A stretch of DNA of 12,215 nt from an uncultured Bacteroidota bacterium (GCA_903923915.1 CAIXZI010000331.1:1-12215), one strand, 5' to 3'; counted from the first letter of the stretch, positions 1-8,300 are shown. Made by a program: numbers and translations. The notes: a model not told the origin generated them from the letters alone.

Positions 1-1006
1 AGACTCCAAATAGACCTTCTTGTTTTTGTTTGAAGGTATTGGTGTTTTTCCAACGATTATAGTTTTCTTCGTTTACTGTAACCAATTCTTTTTTTAAAGT
101 TGAACGAAGAGAGGTTTCTTTTTTCTTTTCATCAGTATTAATTTTAAATTCTTTTACCAATAATGCTTGCTCTTCTTCGCGTACAAAATTTAGAAATGCT
201 TCTAAACCAATTTTATTGATTAAATATTTTAAACGCGCCTTATGCCTGCTCACTCTTTCGCCTTGCCTGTCGAATACTCGCAACGTAGCTTCTACAAACG
301 GAATAATTTTATCTTCATGCAAAAACTCAAAAGCTGTTTGCGCTAAAAAGGGTTGCGCTCCTAAGCCGCCGCCTATAAGTATTTTAAAGCCTCGCTGATT
401 ATTTTCTATTTTAGGAATAAAACCTAAATCGTGTATATAGGTAAGGGCAGTATCTTTTTCGTTATTTGAAAAAGCAATTTTTATTTTTCTACCCAACTCC
501 TGGCAAAAAGGTTTGCGTAAAAAATAAGTAAACAAGGCATGTGCATAAGGTGAAACATCAAACAATTCGTTTGGGTCGATGCCTGCTTCGGCAGATGCTG
601 TAATATTTCTTACAGTATTGCCACAAGCTTCGCGCAAAGTAATATCATCTTGTTCTAACTTAGCCCAAAGCTCGGGCGTTCTATCTAAACTTACGTGATG
701 TATTTGAATATCCTGACGAGTGGTTAAATGCAAATTACCGTTTGAATATTCATCACTAATATCAGCAATGCGCAATAATTGTTTTATGCTTAGTTTGCCA
801 AAAGGTAACTTAATACGAATCATTTGTACACCTTGTTGACGCTGACCATATACACCTCTTGCTAAACGCAGACTACGAAATTTTTCTTCATGAATTTTCC
901 CTTCTCTAAACTCATGAATTTTCCTGTCAAGATCAATGATGTCTTTTTCAATTAAAACCTTTGATGAGGAATGAATATTTTCTAACTCTGTTCTAAAACT
1001 TTGCAT
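1..1006 (-). CDS. Siroheme-dependent sulfite/nitrite reductase hemoprotein, C-terminal part outside window
   Basis: Enzymes of this family carry out the six-electron reduction of sulfite to sulfide (or nitrite to ammonia) with siroheme coupled to a 4Fe-4S cluster. I translated the open frame by hand: 335 residues are visible from ATG at 1006, and the frame runs off the left edge. A ferredoxin-like half-domain lies at about residues 45-110, with the family signature LHLTTRQDIQIHHV. The siroheme domain follows, with REACGNTVRNITA at about residues 124-136 and IGGGLGAQPFLA near residue 220. The cluster cysteines should be in the missing half, so activity cannot be judged. The ATG is 3 nt after the stop of the aldo-keto reductase gene, so the two are almost surely cotranscribed. 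Assimilatory sulfite reduction is the likelier role, but the sequence does not separate sulfite from nitrite as substrate. Confidence 0.9.
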   Translation of the reverse strand, partial: MQSFRTELENIHSSSKVLIEKDIIDLDRKIHEFREGKIHEEKFRSLRLARGVYGQRQQGVQMIRIKLPFGKLSIKQLLRIADISDEYSNGNLHLTTRQDIQIHHVSLDRTPELWAKLEQDDITLREACGNTVRNITASAEAGIDPNELFDVSPYAHALFTYFLRKPFCQELGRKIKIAFSNNEKDTALTYIHDLGFIPKIENNQRGFKILIGGGLGAQPFLAQTAFEFLHEDKIIPFVEATLRVFDRQGERVSRHKARLKYLINKIGLEAFLNFVREEEQALLVKEFKINTDEKKKETSLRSTLKKELVTVNEENYNRWKNTNTFKQKQEGLFGV

Positions 1007-1009
1007 AAC

Positions 1010-1888
1010 TTATTTTGAAGCATTATATAATTGATACCACTCTTCTCTGCTTAAATCAATTGAATAAGCACTTGCTGCATTTTTAATTCTTTTTTTATCA
1101 GGACTACCAATAATAGGCAAGGCACCTAATTTATATAGCCAAGCCACAGCTACTTGTTCTACATTGGAACTGTGTTTTTTGCCAATTTCCGCAAGTGTTT
1201 TTCTAACCTTTAAAGCTTGTTTATCTTTACCAGATAAAATTCTGCCTCCTGCCAAAGGCGCAAATGCCATAGGTTTGCTGCGTTGTTCTTTAATAAAATC
1301 TAATCTTCCGTCGTCTATAGCTTTAGTTTGCAGCAAGTTTAATTCGATATGATTTGTAATAATTGGCTGCGATAAATGCGAGGCTAATAAGCGATGCTGA
1401 AACACATTAAAGTTAGAAACACCAATATGTTTTATTTTGCCGCTTCTTAAAAGCTGCAACAAAGCAGAAGCCGTTTCTTCAACATGATACAGAGGGTCAT
1501 AATGCTCTAAGAGAAAAATATCAATGTAATCTGTTCTCAATCTTTTTAAAGATTCGTCAACACTTTTGGTTAAGTGTTTCGGACTCAAATCATAATAAAC
1601 ACCTTTATTTTTTTTATCAGAAAAATTGCGAATGCCCGCTTTGGTAGAAATAATAATATCTTCACGATTAATAGAACCCAATGCTATTACTTTACCAAAT
1701 AGCTCTTCTATATTACCATCAGCATAGTTATTGCTGTGATCAAAGGTGTTAATACCCAATTCTAAATTGTAATTAACGATTTCTTCTACTTTTTTTTGAG
1801 TAGCTAATGCTGAAGTTGTAAATCTCCAAAAGCCATAAATAGCAGCTGATACTTCGGGGCCTGATTCGCTTATGTATATTTTTTCCAT
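1010..1888 (-). CDS. Aldo-keto reductase, YdhF-like
   Basis: A cytosolic NAD(P)H-dependent oxidoreductase of the aldo-keto reductase superfamily, with a (beta/alpha)8 barrel. The physiological substrate is unknown. The N-terminal ISESGPEVSAAIYGFWR, the LLEHYDPL segment and the C-terminal LPIIGSPDKKRIKNA resemble E. coli YdhF. The catalytic tetrad is present: Asp50 and Tyr55 (TFDHSNNYAD), Lys83 (STKAG) and His129 (LLEH). I chose ATG 1888, giving 292 residues, because the barrel starts there. An upstream in-frame start at 1921 would add 11 residues (FNAQCLKIII) unlike the family. The gene sits between a peroxiredoxin (46 nt upstream of this start) and a sulfite reductase (3 nt downstream), so it is the middle gene of an apparent redox/sulfur operon. 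Its substrate might be linked to that pathway, but this is inference. Confidence 0.9.
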   Translation of the reverse strand: MEKIYISESGPEVSAAIYGFWRFTTSALATQKKVEEIVNYNLELGINTFDHSNNYADGNIEELFGKVIALGSINREDIIISTKAGIRNFSDKKNKGVYYDLSPKHLTKSVDESLKRLRTDYIDIFLLEHYDPLYHVEETASALLQLLRSGKIKHIGVSNFNVFQHRLLASHLSQPIITNHIELNLLQTKAIDDGRLDFIKEQRSKPMAFAPLAGGRILSGKDKQALKVRKTLAEIGKKHSSNVEQVAVAWLYKLGALPIIGSPDKKRIKNAASAYSIDLSREEWYQLYNASK

Positions 1889-1934
1889 GATAATTATTTT
1901 AAGACACTGAGCGTTAAACACAGAGTCTTGTTTT

Positions 1935-2570
1935 TTAAATATTTGGTTGAGGCGTTGTTCTTAAATAGGGTTTAATTTCTTTAAATCCTTTTGGAAATTT
2001 TGCGGCGATATCTTCTGTTTTAATAGCAGGCACAACAACAACATCTTCACCTTGTTTCCAGTTGGCAGGTGTTGCTACACTGTAGTTAGCTGTTAATTGT
2101 AAAGAATCTATAACACGTAAAATCTCATCAAAATTTCTTCCGGTTGAAGCAGGGTAGGTGATAAGTAGTTTTACTTTTTTATCGGGCCCAATAACAACAA
2201 CAGAACGTACAGTGAATTTATCCGACGCATTAGGATGCACAAAACCATAAAGTTTTGATACTTCAAAAACAGGATCAGCAATGATGGGATAATTAACCGT
2301 TGTGTGTTGTGTTTCATTAATATCCTTTATCCAATCTAAATGAGATTGAACGGGATCAACACTTAATGCAATAACTTTTACATTGCGTTTATCAAACTCA
2401 CCTTTTAGTTTGGCTACCGTTCCTAACTCGGTTGTGCAAACAGGTGTAAAATCGGCAGGATGCGAGAATAGAATTCCCCAGCTGTTCCCTAACCATTCAT
2501 GAAATTTAATTTTTCCTTCGCTTGACTCTGCTACAAAGTCTGGTGCGATATCTCCTAATCTAATTGACAT
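1935..2570 (-). CDS. 1-Cys peroxiredoxin, Prx6 type
   Basis: A thiol peroxidase that reduces hydrogen peroxide and alkyl hydroperoxides in the cytosol. It has 211 residues, the usual length for Prx6-type enzymes, which carry a C-terminal extension beyond the AhpC/TSA fold. The active site PADFTPVCTTE places the peroxidatic cysteine at Cys45 with Thr42 nearby, and Arg122 (TVRSVVVIGPD) is the expected partner arginine. Cys45 is the only cysteine in the protein, so there is no resolving cysteine and reduction must use an external thiol. YPASTGRNFDEILRVIDSLQ and TPANWKQGEDVVVVPAI are hallmarks of the Prx6 C-terminal domain. It is the first gene of the operon with the aldo-keto reductase and sulfite reductase, and it follows a long leader ending in a terminator-like hairpin about 45 nt before the ATG. 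Confidence 0.95.
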   Translation of the reverse strand: MSIRLGDIAPDFVAESSEGKIKFHEWLGNSWGILFSHPADFTPVCTTELGTVAKLKGEFDKRNVKVIALSVDPVQSHLDWIKDINETQHTTVNYPIIADPVFEVSKLYGFVHPNASDKFTVRSVVVIGPDKKVKLLITYPASTGRNFDEILRVIDSLQLTANYSVATPANWKQGEDVVVVPAIKTEDIAAKFPKGFKEIKPYLRTTPQPNI

Positions 2571-2612
2571 TTTGTTTGTTTTTTTGGTTTATATATTTTT
2601 TTAATTATTTCA

Positions 2613-2648
2613 AAATAAAAAAGCCTTTCCATTTTGCGGAAAGGCTTT
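2613..2648 (-). terminator. Intrinsic terminator / candidate attenuator before the peroxiredoxin operon
   Basis: The arms at 2638-2648 and 2620-2630 are perfectly complementary (11 bp, AAAGCCTTTCC with GGAAAGGCTTT) around a 7-nt loop. On the minus strand the stem is followed by TTTTTTATTTTG, the form of an intrinsic terminator. It lies after the leader promoter and just before the peroxiredoxin start, so it would act on the transcript that reads into the operon. The neighbouring receptor gene ends about 275 bp upstream, which makes it less likely that this is simply that gene's terminator. Confidence 0.75.
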
Positions 2649-2672
2649 GTAAAATCAATGTTTATGATAATA

Positions 2673-2702
2673 CTATTCCACCCGCATATAGCGTAAAGGC
2701 AT
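2673..2702 (-). CDS. Candidate 9-codon leader ORF upstream of the peroxiredoxin operon
   Basis: On the minus strand an ATG at 2702 opens a 9-codon frame, M-P-L-R-Y-M-R-V-E, closed by TAG at 2675-2673. It starts about 44 nt after a plausible transcription start and ends 24 nt before the terminator hairpin. It sits inside the loop of a 9-bp stem (ATGTTTATG at 2717-2709 with CATAAACAT at 2666-2658). There is no run of one amino acid, so classical starvation attenuation is not obvious, although two Arg and two Met codons occur. I cannot name a family for it. A frame this short can arise by chance, and its support comes from its position only. Confidence 0.4.
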   Translation of the reverse strand: MPLRYMRVE

Positions 2703-2752
2703 ACAACACATAAACATATTTTTCTTAACCACCACTACTAAAAATTATAGTG

Positions 2753-2783
2753 CAAAGTAATGGATGTAATTTTATTTGAACAA
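2753..2783 (-). promoter_or_regulatory. Promoter of the leader transcript
   Basis: On the minus strand TTACTTTG (2760-2753) followed by CA resembles the Bacteroidota -7 box. A TTG at 2783-2781, 20 nt upstream, matches the -33 element. Transcription would begin near 2746 and give a leader of about 175 nt before the peroxiredoxin ATG, with the leader ORF and terminator hairpin inside it. Confidence 0.5.
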
Positions 2784-2868
2784 ATATTCAAGCCATTAAT
2801 TCTATAATGTCTATCGATTTAGTAGATATTAATAAGCGTAAAGACTTTGTATTTATTGAATATCCTTT

Positions 2869-2888
2869 AAAAAAAAAGTGTTTTTTTT
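2869..2888 (-). terminator. Weak A/T-only hairpin after the receptor gene
   Basis: Eight A, CAC, then nine T on the minus strand can fold into an all-A/U stem ending in a U-run. It lies about 35 nt after the TonB-dependent receptor stop. No stronger terminator is visible there, so this is the best candidate for ending that transcript, but an all-A/U stem is a poor terminator. Apart from this, the leader promoter, the leader ORF and the operon hairpin, the 352-bp gap 2571-2922 shows nothing I recognise. Confidence 0.3.
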
Positions 2889-2922
2889 GTTGCGAAATTT
2901 GACTTAAGAAGGCTTTAAATAA

Positions 2923-5250
2923 TTAAAAAGTTAAGCTGATATTTAAGTTAGGCATAATAGGTAACTGGTTTACCCTTGTGTAGGTAATTCTATTAAAGTA
3001 GAAAATATTTGCGCGATTATAAACATTGGTAGCGCCTCCATTAATTTCAAGCATCATGCGGTCTTTTAAGGTGTATTTATATCGAATAGAAATATCTAAA
3101 CGATGGTAGGTTGGTAAACGCTGCGAAAATAAATTTCCGGCAACATAACCTAGTTGTCCGTTTTGCGCAGTGTAACCCCCCATGTAATTATTTAAGTTAA
3201 GCTGTTGGTAATATCCTTGTGTAGGCGTAAAGGGAAAGCCAGAGCCAAAATTCCAACGCGCACTTACTTCCCAATGTTTCTTTTTATCTAAGTTGTATGA
3301 AGCTACAATGTTTACATTGTGCCTTCTATCAAATACGGGAGAGTATTGTTGTATGCCATCCCAACGTTTGTTGTATGAAAACGAGTAAACTGTCCATAAA
3401 TAAAAACGATTTTTCTCGTACTTAACAGTCATATCAAAACCACGTGAGTAGCCTGTTTCTACAATAAAATCTTGCACTTGACTATCAGGGTAATAACCAA
3501 TATGTTGAGGGTCTGAATTAAATAATTTATATCGATTGGCATTGGTTAAAAATGTAAATAGTTTTTGATATGCTTCTATATTTACTTGGATGTTTTTAAA
3601 TAAATCAAATTCAAAACCACCTACTAAATGATTAGCTCTTTGTATTTTGCTTCCAACGGCAGTGCTATCAGCACCTGGTTTTTTTGTGTAATTACTTTGT
3701 AAGTTATCCGGACTAAACAAAAATCCGTAAAAAAGATTTACCACATCTTGGTCTGAACTGGCTGATACTAAATTTTGAGAATAGATACCACCTGCAAACT
3801 TAAAACGTATGCGATTACTTATGTTGTATTTACCAGAAAGTCTTGGTTCTGGCGATAGTTGCGCCAACGTAGCATATTCATGTATGCGAAAACTTGGCTC
3901 TAAAACAAGTTTACGATTTTTAGATAAAAATTTAGCTTTTACATAACCGGCAATTTCGGTGGATGTACCTTGTTGCGTAACTTCGATGCCATTATAACCT
4001 GCGTGGTAATCAAAATTATTATGATAGCCCAATAATTCAAAACCATAAATAACCTGGTTTCTTCCTAAAAAATTGGTAAACTTAAAGCCTCCGTTAAAGC
4101 CACCAATAGCACTGCTGTTTGGTGCTGTGGTAGCTGTTGTTTGTGTAATTTTATATTGAGAGTATGCAAAATTTCCTTCAATTAGCGTATTGTTTCCGCC
4201 CGGAATTAAAACAAAATTACCGCCACCGCCAATAGAGTTCCAACTAAATTTAGCAATGCCTGTGTAATCAACCTTATCATTAAAATCAAAACCAAATAAA
4301 CTTATTTTAGAGCCATTGGTTGAGTTTAATGAAAGCTTTCCGTACAAATCATTATAGCTAAAAGGTAAGCCACCAGGGCCATTTGCATACTGATAAATAT
4401 ATTTTGATGTAGTTGGTAAGTAAGATGTTTTACCTGATACTACAAACGATAAACTCGAATTTCCATTTTCTTTTAATTTAATGATAGGCCCTTCAAGCAT
4501 GGCTTTTGCACCAAAAGTTGATACCGCTACTTTAGATGATAAACGTTTTTTGTTTCCATCGCGCGTAGTGATGTCCATTACAGATGAAGTACGTCCGCCA
4601 TATTCTGCACCAAAACCGGCTGTATAAACATCTGCGTTTTTAATAATATCATTATCAAATACAGAAAACAAACCGATAGAGTGGAAAGGGTTGTAAATAA
4701 TCATACCATCTAACAAGACCTTATTTTGTACAGGCGATCCTCCGCGAATGTATAATTGGCCTCCTTGATCCCCGGTAAACGTTACACCGGGTAATACTTG
4801 TAAATACTGGGCTAAATCTGGCTGCCCAACACTTGGTAATTTTTTTATTTCTATAGGATCTATACGATTTACAGATACTTGTGTGTTTTCTTTTTTAGCT
4901 TGCTGTTCTCCGGTTGCTACCACTTCTATAAGCTGTATAGTAGATTTATTTAAATATAATTTTTTACTTAAAATTTGATTAGCCGTAACTGTAATGGTTT
5001 CAAAAATAGAATCGTAACCAAGATAACTTGCTACTAATACATAATCGCCTGGTTTTACCTTGGTAATATTAAAAAAACCGTTTATATCGGTTGCAGCGCC
5101 CATAGTAGTGCCTTTTAGATACACGTTGGTAAATAGGGCGGGTTCTCCATTATCTTTTGTATAAATAAAACCGCGCACGTTGGCGGTTTGTGCTTTAACT
5201 ACAACAGAACAGATAATTAAAAAAAGAAGGAGGTTTATTATTTTTTTCAC
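2923..5250 (-). CDS. TonB-dependent outer-membrane receptor with carboxypeptidase-regulatory-like N-terminal domain
   Basis: An outer-membrane active transporter powered through TonB; its substrate is unknown. After a signal peptide (residues 1 to about 20, ending VVVKAQ) there is a carboxypeptidase-regulatory-like beta-sandwich at about 25-105 (VRGFIYTKDNGEPALFTNVY, GAATDINGFFNI). The plug domain follows at about 110-225, with LPSVGQPDLAQYLQVLPGV, LYIRGGSP, NKVLLDGMIIYNP and GFGAEYGGRTSSVMDI. The rest is beta-barrel, ending in Phe (NLNISLTF), as outer-membrane barrels do. I chose GTG 5250 (775 residues) because MKKIINLLLFLIICSVVVKAQ is a clean signal peptide. The upstream in-frame GTG at 5274 overlaps the -7 promoter box. 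No SusD-type lipoprotein gene is adjacent, so this is not a canonical SusCD pair. A LytTR-like site lies directly upstream. Confidence 0.93.
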   Translation of the reverse strand: MKKIINLLLFLIICSVVVKAQTANVRGFIYTKDNGEPALFTNVYLKGTTMGAATDINGFFNITKVKPGDYVLVASYLGYDSIFETITVTANQILSKKLYLNKSTIQLIEVVATGEQQAKKENTQVSVNRIDPIEIKKLPSVGQPDLAQYLQVLPGVTFTGDQGGQLYIRGGSPVQNKVLLDGMIIYNPFHSIGLFSVFDNDIIKNADVYTAGFGAEYGGRTSSVMDITTRDGNKKRLSSKVAVSTFGAKAMLEGPIIKLKENGNSSLSFVVSGKTSYLPTTSKYIYQYANGPGGLPFSYNDLYGKLSLNSTNGSKISLFGFDFNDKVDYTGIAKFSWNSIGGGGNFVLIPGGNNTLIEGNFAYSQYKITQTTATTAPNSSAIGGFNGGFKFTNFLGRNQVIYGFELLGYHNNFDYHAGYNGIEVTQQGTSTEIAGYVKAKFLSKNRKLVLEPSFRIHEYATLAQLSPEPRLSGKYNISNRIRFKFAGGIYSQNLVSASSDQDVVNLFYGFLFSPDNLQSNYTKKPGADSTAVGSKIQRANHLVGGFEFDLFKNIQVNIEAYQKLFTFLTNANRYKLFNSDPQHIGYYPDSQVQDFIVETGYSRGFDMTVKYEKNRFYLWTVYSFSYNKRWDGIQQYSPVFDRRHNVNIVASYNLDKKKHWEVSARWNFGSGFPFTPTQGYYQQLNLNNYMGGYTAQNGQLGYVAGNLFSQRLPTYHRLDISIRYKYTLKDRMMLEINGGATNVYNRANIFYFNRITYTRVNQLPIMPNLNISLTF

Positions 5251-5273
5251 AATTAGTTTAATTTGAGGCTGCA

Positions 5274-5281
5274 CAAAAATA
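5274..5281 (-). promoter_or_regulatory. -7 box of the TonB-dependent receptor promoter
   Basis: TATTTTTG on the minus strand (5281-5274) is a full match to TAnnTTTG. Transcription would start near 5268, leaving a leader of about 18 nt before the GTG at 5250. No clear -33 TTG is seen at the usual distance, which fits a promoter that needs an activator such as one bound at the direct repeat just upstream. Confidence 0.6.
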
Positions 5282-5314
5282 GTATTTTAAACAGGCTGTA
5301 ATAATCTATTTTTT

Positions 5315-5343
5315 AAACGGTCGATTTTAACAAATTAACGGTC
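5315..5343 (-). promoter_or_regulatory. LytTR-type direct-repeat operator upstream of the receptor gene
   Basis: On the minus strand ACCGTTAAT is followed by a 12-nt spacer (TTGTTAAAATCG) and ACCGTTTAA. The published LytTR pattern is [TA][AC][CA]GTTN[AG][TG], twice in direct orientation with 12-13 bp between. The first half-site fits fully and the second misses only the last base. The repeat period is 21 bp, two helical turns. The centre is about 60 bp upstream of the inferred transcription start, where activators of this type bind. The assignment to LytTR is inference; no LytTR gene is in the window. Confidence 0.5.
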
Positions 5344-5483
5344 TTTTTTTAGAATAATGTTAGATATATGTTGTCATGTTGAGCTTGTCGAAACATTTGC
5401 GTGGGTAGCCCATACCCTTCGACAGGCTCAGGGCGACATCCTTTTCTATTCTTTACATAAATCCCAACATTATTCTAAAAAAA
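5344..5483. repeat. Nested palindromic intergenic element (REP/MITE-like)
   Basis: An outer perfect 18-bp inverted repeat (5344-5361 with 5466-5483, TTTTTTTAGAATAATGTT) encloses an imperfect 20-bp inverted repeat (5373-5392 with 5418-5437; arms end in TTGTCGAA and TTCGACAG). That in turn encloses a small hairpin, TGGGTAGCCCA. The inner part has the look of REP-type palindromes, and its right arm recurs at 6461-6483. No target-site duplication is evident. A 61-codon frame crossing it has no coding character. Confidence 0.7.
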
Positions 5484-5512
5484 ATCAAATTAATGGTTGT
5501 GTTACAGCTGAT

Positions 5513-5549
5513 ATTAAAATAAAAACGCTCCACATTTTGTAGAGCGTTT
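5513..5549 (-). terminator. Intrinsic terminator of the TPR gene
   Basis: The stem arms AAACGCTC (5549-5542 on the minus strand) and GAGCGTTT (5530-5523) pair perfectly. A mismatch then leads to three more inner pairs and a 3-nt loop. A T-rich tract (TTATTTTAAT) follows on the minus strand. The hairpin begins about 20 nt after the TPR gene stop. Confidence 0.8.
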
Positions 5550-5570
5550 AAATATTTAAGAGTGTTTGTT

Positions 5571-6293
5571 TTATAAATTACCTAACACTTTTGCACGTGT
5601 AATATATTTTTCAATATCACGGTTTTCGGTGCTTTTGTTGTATTCTTTTTGAATGCGTTCGTACAATTTAACGGCATCAGCATATTCGCCTTTAGTTTCA
5701 TAAACAAAACCTGCTTTTTTTAGATAAATTGGAGATGTAAAATCATTTGCTTTGCTATCTGCCGCTTTTAAATAGTATTTAATGGCATCATCAGGTTTTT
5801 TAAGTTCCATGTTAGCATCGCCCATAGCACCAATAGCTACTGCGTTTAATACTACATCTTTTGTGCTGAATTTTTCTAATTCATCAATAGCTTCTTGATA
5901 TTTACCTGTGCGTAGGTAACTTACTCCTAAATAATAGTGTGCTAAATTAGCTGTTGGTGTAAATGAAAACTCATCAGCAATTTCCTGAAAACCTTTGATG
6001 GTTTTATCTGTTCCATCAGCTAAACGAATGGTTTTGCCACCGTTTATAGCGATGTTAAACGAATCTTTTTCAAAATATTGTTCTGCATAAAATGCTTCGG
6101 CTTGTGCTTCGGCATCTTTAGTTGGTACATAATACATAGTAAAAGCTAAATACAAGCCAACAACACCAACAAGGGCTGCAGCTCCAATAGCAATTTGTTT
6201 TTTGTAATTTTCGTAAAAAAGTTCAAGGCGATCAAACTGCCCTTCAACATCAATACTTGGTGTAGTTTTTTCTTTTTCGGTTACTTCTGACAT
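5571..6293 (-). CDS. Membrane-anchored tetratricopeptide-repeat protein
   Basis: A 240-residue protein with a charged cytoplasmic N-terminus of about 33 residues, one membrane segment (residues 34-56, IAIGAAALVGVVGLYLAFTM) and a C-terminal region probably in the periplasm. At least three TPR-like helix pairs are visible: AHYYLGVSYLRTGKYQEAID, then ANMELKKPDDAIKYYLKAAD, and YLKKAGFVYETKGEYADAVK. The layout resembles YfgM-type proteins, which bind the Sec translocon or envelope chaperones; that role is only a guess here. I chose ATG 6293 because an upstream TTG at 6314 overlaps the -7 promoter box. The gene appears monocistronic, with its own promoter and terminator. It is common as a conserved hypothetical in this phylum. 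Confidence 0.85.
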   Translation of the reverse strand: MSEVTEKEKTTPSIDVEGQFDRLELFYENYKKQIAIGAAALVGVVGLYLAFTMYYVPTKDAEAQAEAFYAEQYFEKDSFNIAINGGKTIRLADGTDKTIKGFQEIADEFSFTPTANLAHYYLGVSYLRTGKYQEAIDELEKFSTKDVVLNAVAIGAMGDANMELKKPDDAIKYYLKAADSKANDFTSPIYLKKAGFVYETKGEYADAVKLYERIQKEYNKSTENRDIEKYITRAKVLGNL

Positions 6294-6311
6294 GTTAAAA
6301 TTTATGGACTG

Positions 6312-6319
6312 CAAAAATA
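6312..6319 (-). promoter_or_regulatory. -7 box of the TPR gene promoter
   Basis: TATTTTTG (6319-6312 on the minus strand) followed by CA matches TAnnTTTG. The inferred start of transcription near 6305 leaves only about 12 nt before ATG 6293, which argues against the upstream TTG as a start codon. No clear -33 TTG is seen. Confidence 0.55.
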
Positions 6320-6370
6320 TATCTTTTTACGGATAAAAAAAATCTTATTAGAGACTAAAATAATACCTTT

Positions 6371-6483
6371 TTGCGTTAGGGATTGTAACGTAAATCCTTT
6401 GCTGTAATCGGCAAAGATTGAAGTGGAAAGCCCGACGGCAGTAACTTGCCGAAACGCCCACCCTTCGACAAGCTCAGGATGAC
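6371..6483. repeat. Structured intergenic element with a REP-like half arm
   Basis: The outer arms GCGTT (6373-6377) and AACGC (6453-6457) enclose two hairpins: AATCCTTTGC (6393-6402) with GCAAAGATT (6411-6419, one bulged C), and CGGCA (6436-6440) with TGCCG (6447-6451). Together these could form a branched fold. Next to it, CCCTTCGACAAGCTCAGG at 6461-6478, running on to GAC at 6483, matches 20 of 23 bases of the arm at 5415-5437. The element lies downstream of the groEL terminator and has no coding frame. Confidence 0.55.
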
Positions 6484-6495
6484 AAGGCTGTAATA

Positions 6496-6529
6496 AAAGT
6501 AAAAAGCCCCATATTTCTATGAGGCTCTT
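6496..6529 (-). terminator. Intrinsic terminator of the groES-groEL operon
   Basis: On the minus strand AGCCTCATA (6526-6518), loop GAAA, and TATGGGGCT (6513-6505) form a 9-bp stem with one G-U pair. It extends by G-U and two A-U pairs outside and is followed by a short T-tract. The GNRA tetraloop cap is a stable form. It starts about 25 nt after the groEL stop. Confidence 0.85.
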
Positions 6530-6553
6530 TATATAGTTTGAATAGGAGGATGA

Positions 6554-8197
<1,644 letters not shown>

Positions 8198-8251
8198 TTA
8201 TTGATTTAATGATTTTGTGAATTATTGATTTGTTTTTTTTAGAATTAAGAT

Positions 8252-8300
8252 ATAAGAATCAAGAACAAAGACCTCTTTTTTCTTGGCTCTTTATTCTTAT
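8252..8300 (-). promoter_or_regulatory. Long bulged hairpin in the groES-groEL spacer
   Basis: Starting directly after the groES stop codon, ATAAGAAT (8300-8293 on the minus strand) pairs with ATTCTTAT (8259-8252) and CAAGAA (8285-8280) pairs with TTCTTG (8265-8260). There is a 7-nt bulge on one arm, and an AAAG/CTTT tip follows after one mismatch. The 3' side continues with A-rich rather than T-rich sequence, so it does not look like a terminator. It may protect or process the groES mRNA end and set the groES:groEL ratio; that is inference. Confidence 0.5.

Noticed and set aside
2613..2783. Known riboswitch (SAM, TPP or cobalamin type) upstream of the sulfur-related operon
   Set aside because: I could not match the conserved core of any of these classes in the leader, so I report it only as an unclassified attenuator candidate.
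2923..5250. SusC-like member of a polysaccharide utilisation locus
   Set aside because: No SusD-type gene or glycoside hydrolase is adjacent, and at 775 residues the receptor is shorter than usual SusC proteins.
5250..5274. Upstream GTG (5274) as start of the TonB-dependent receptor
   Set aside because: It overlaps the -7 promoter box and would put a charged stretch before a clean signal peptide that starts at 5250.
5357..5542. 61-codon plus-strand open frame
   Set aside because: It runs across the nested palindrome and the TPR-gene terminator, has no recognisable domain, and is a by-product of the repeat sequence.
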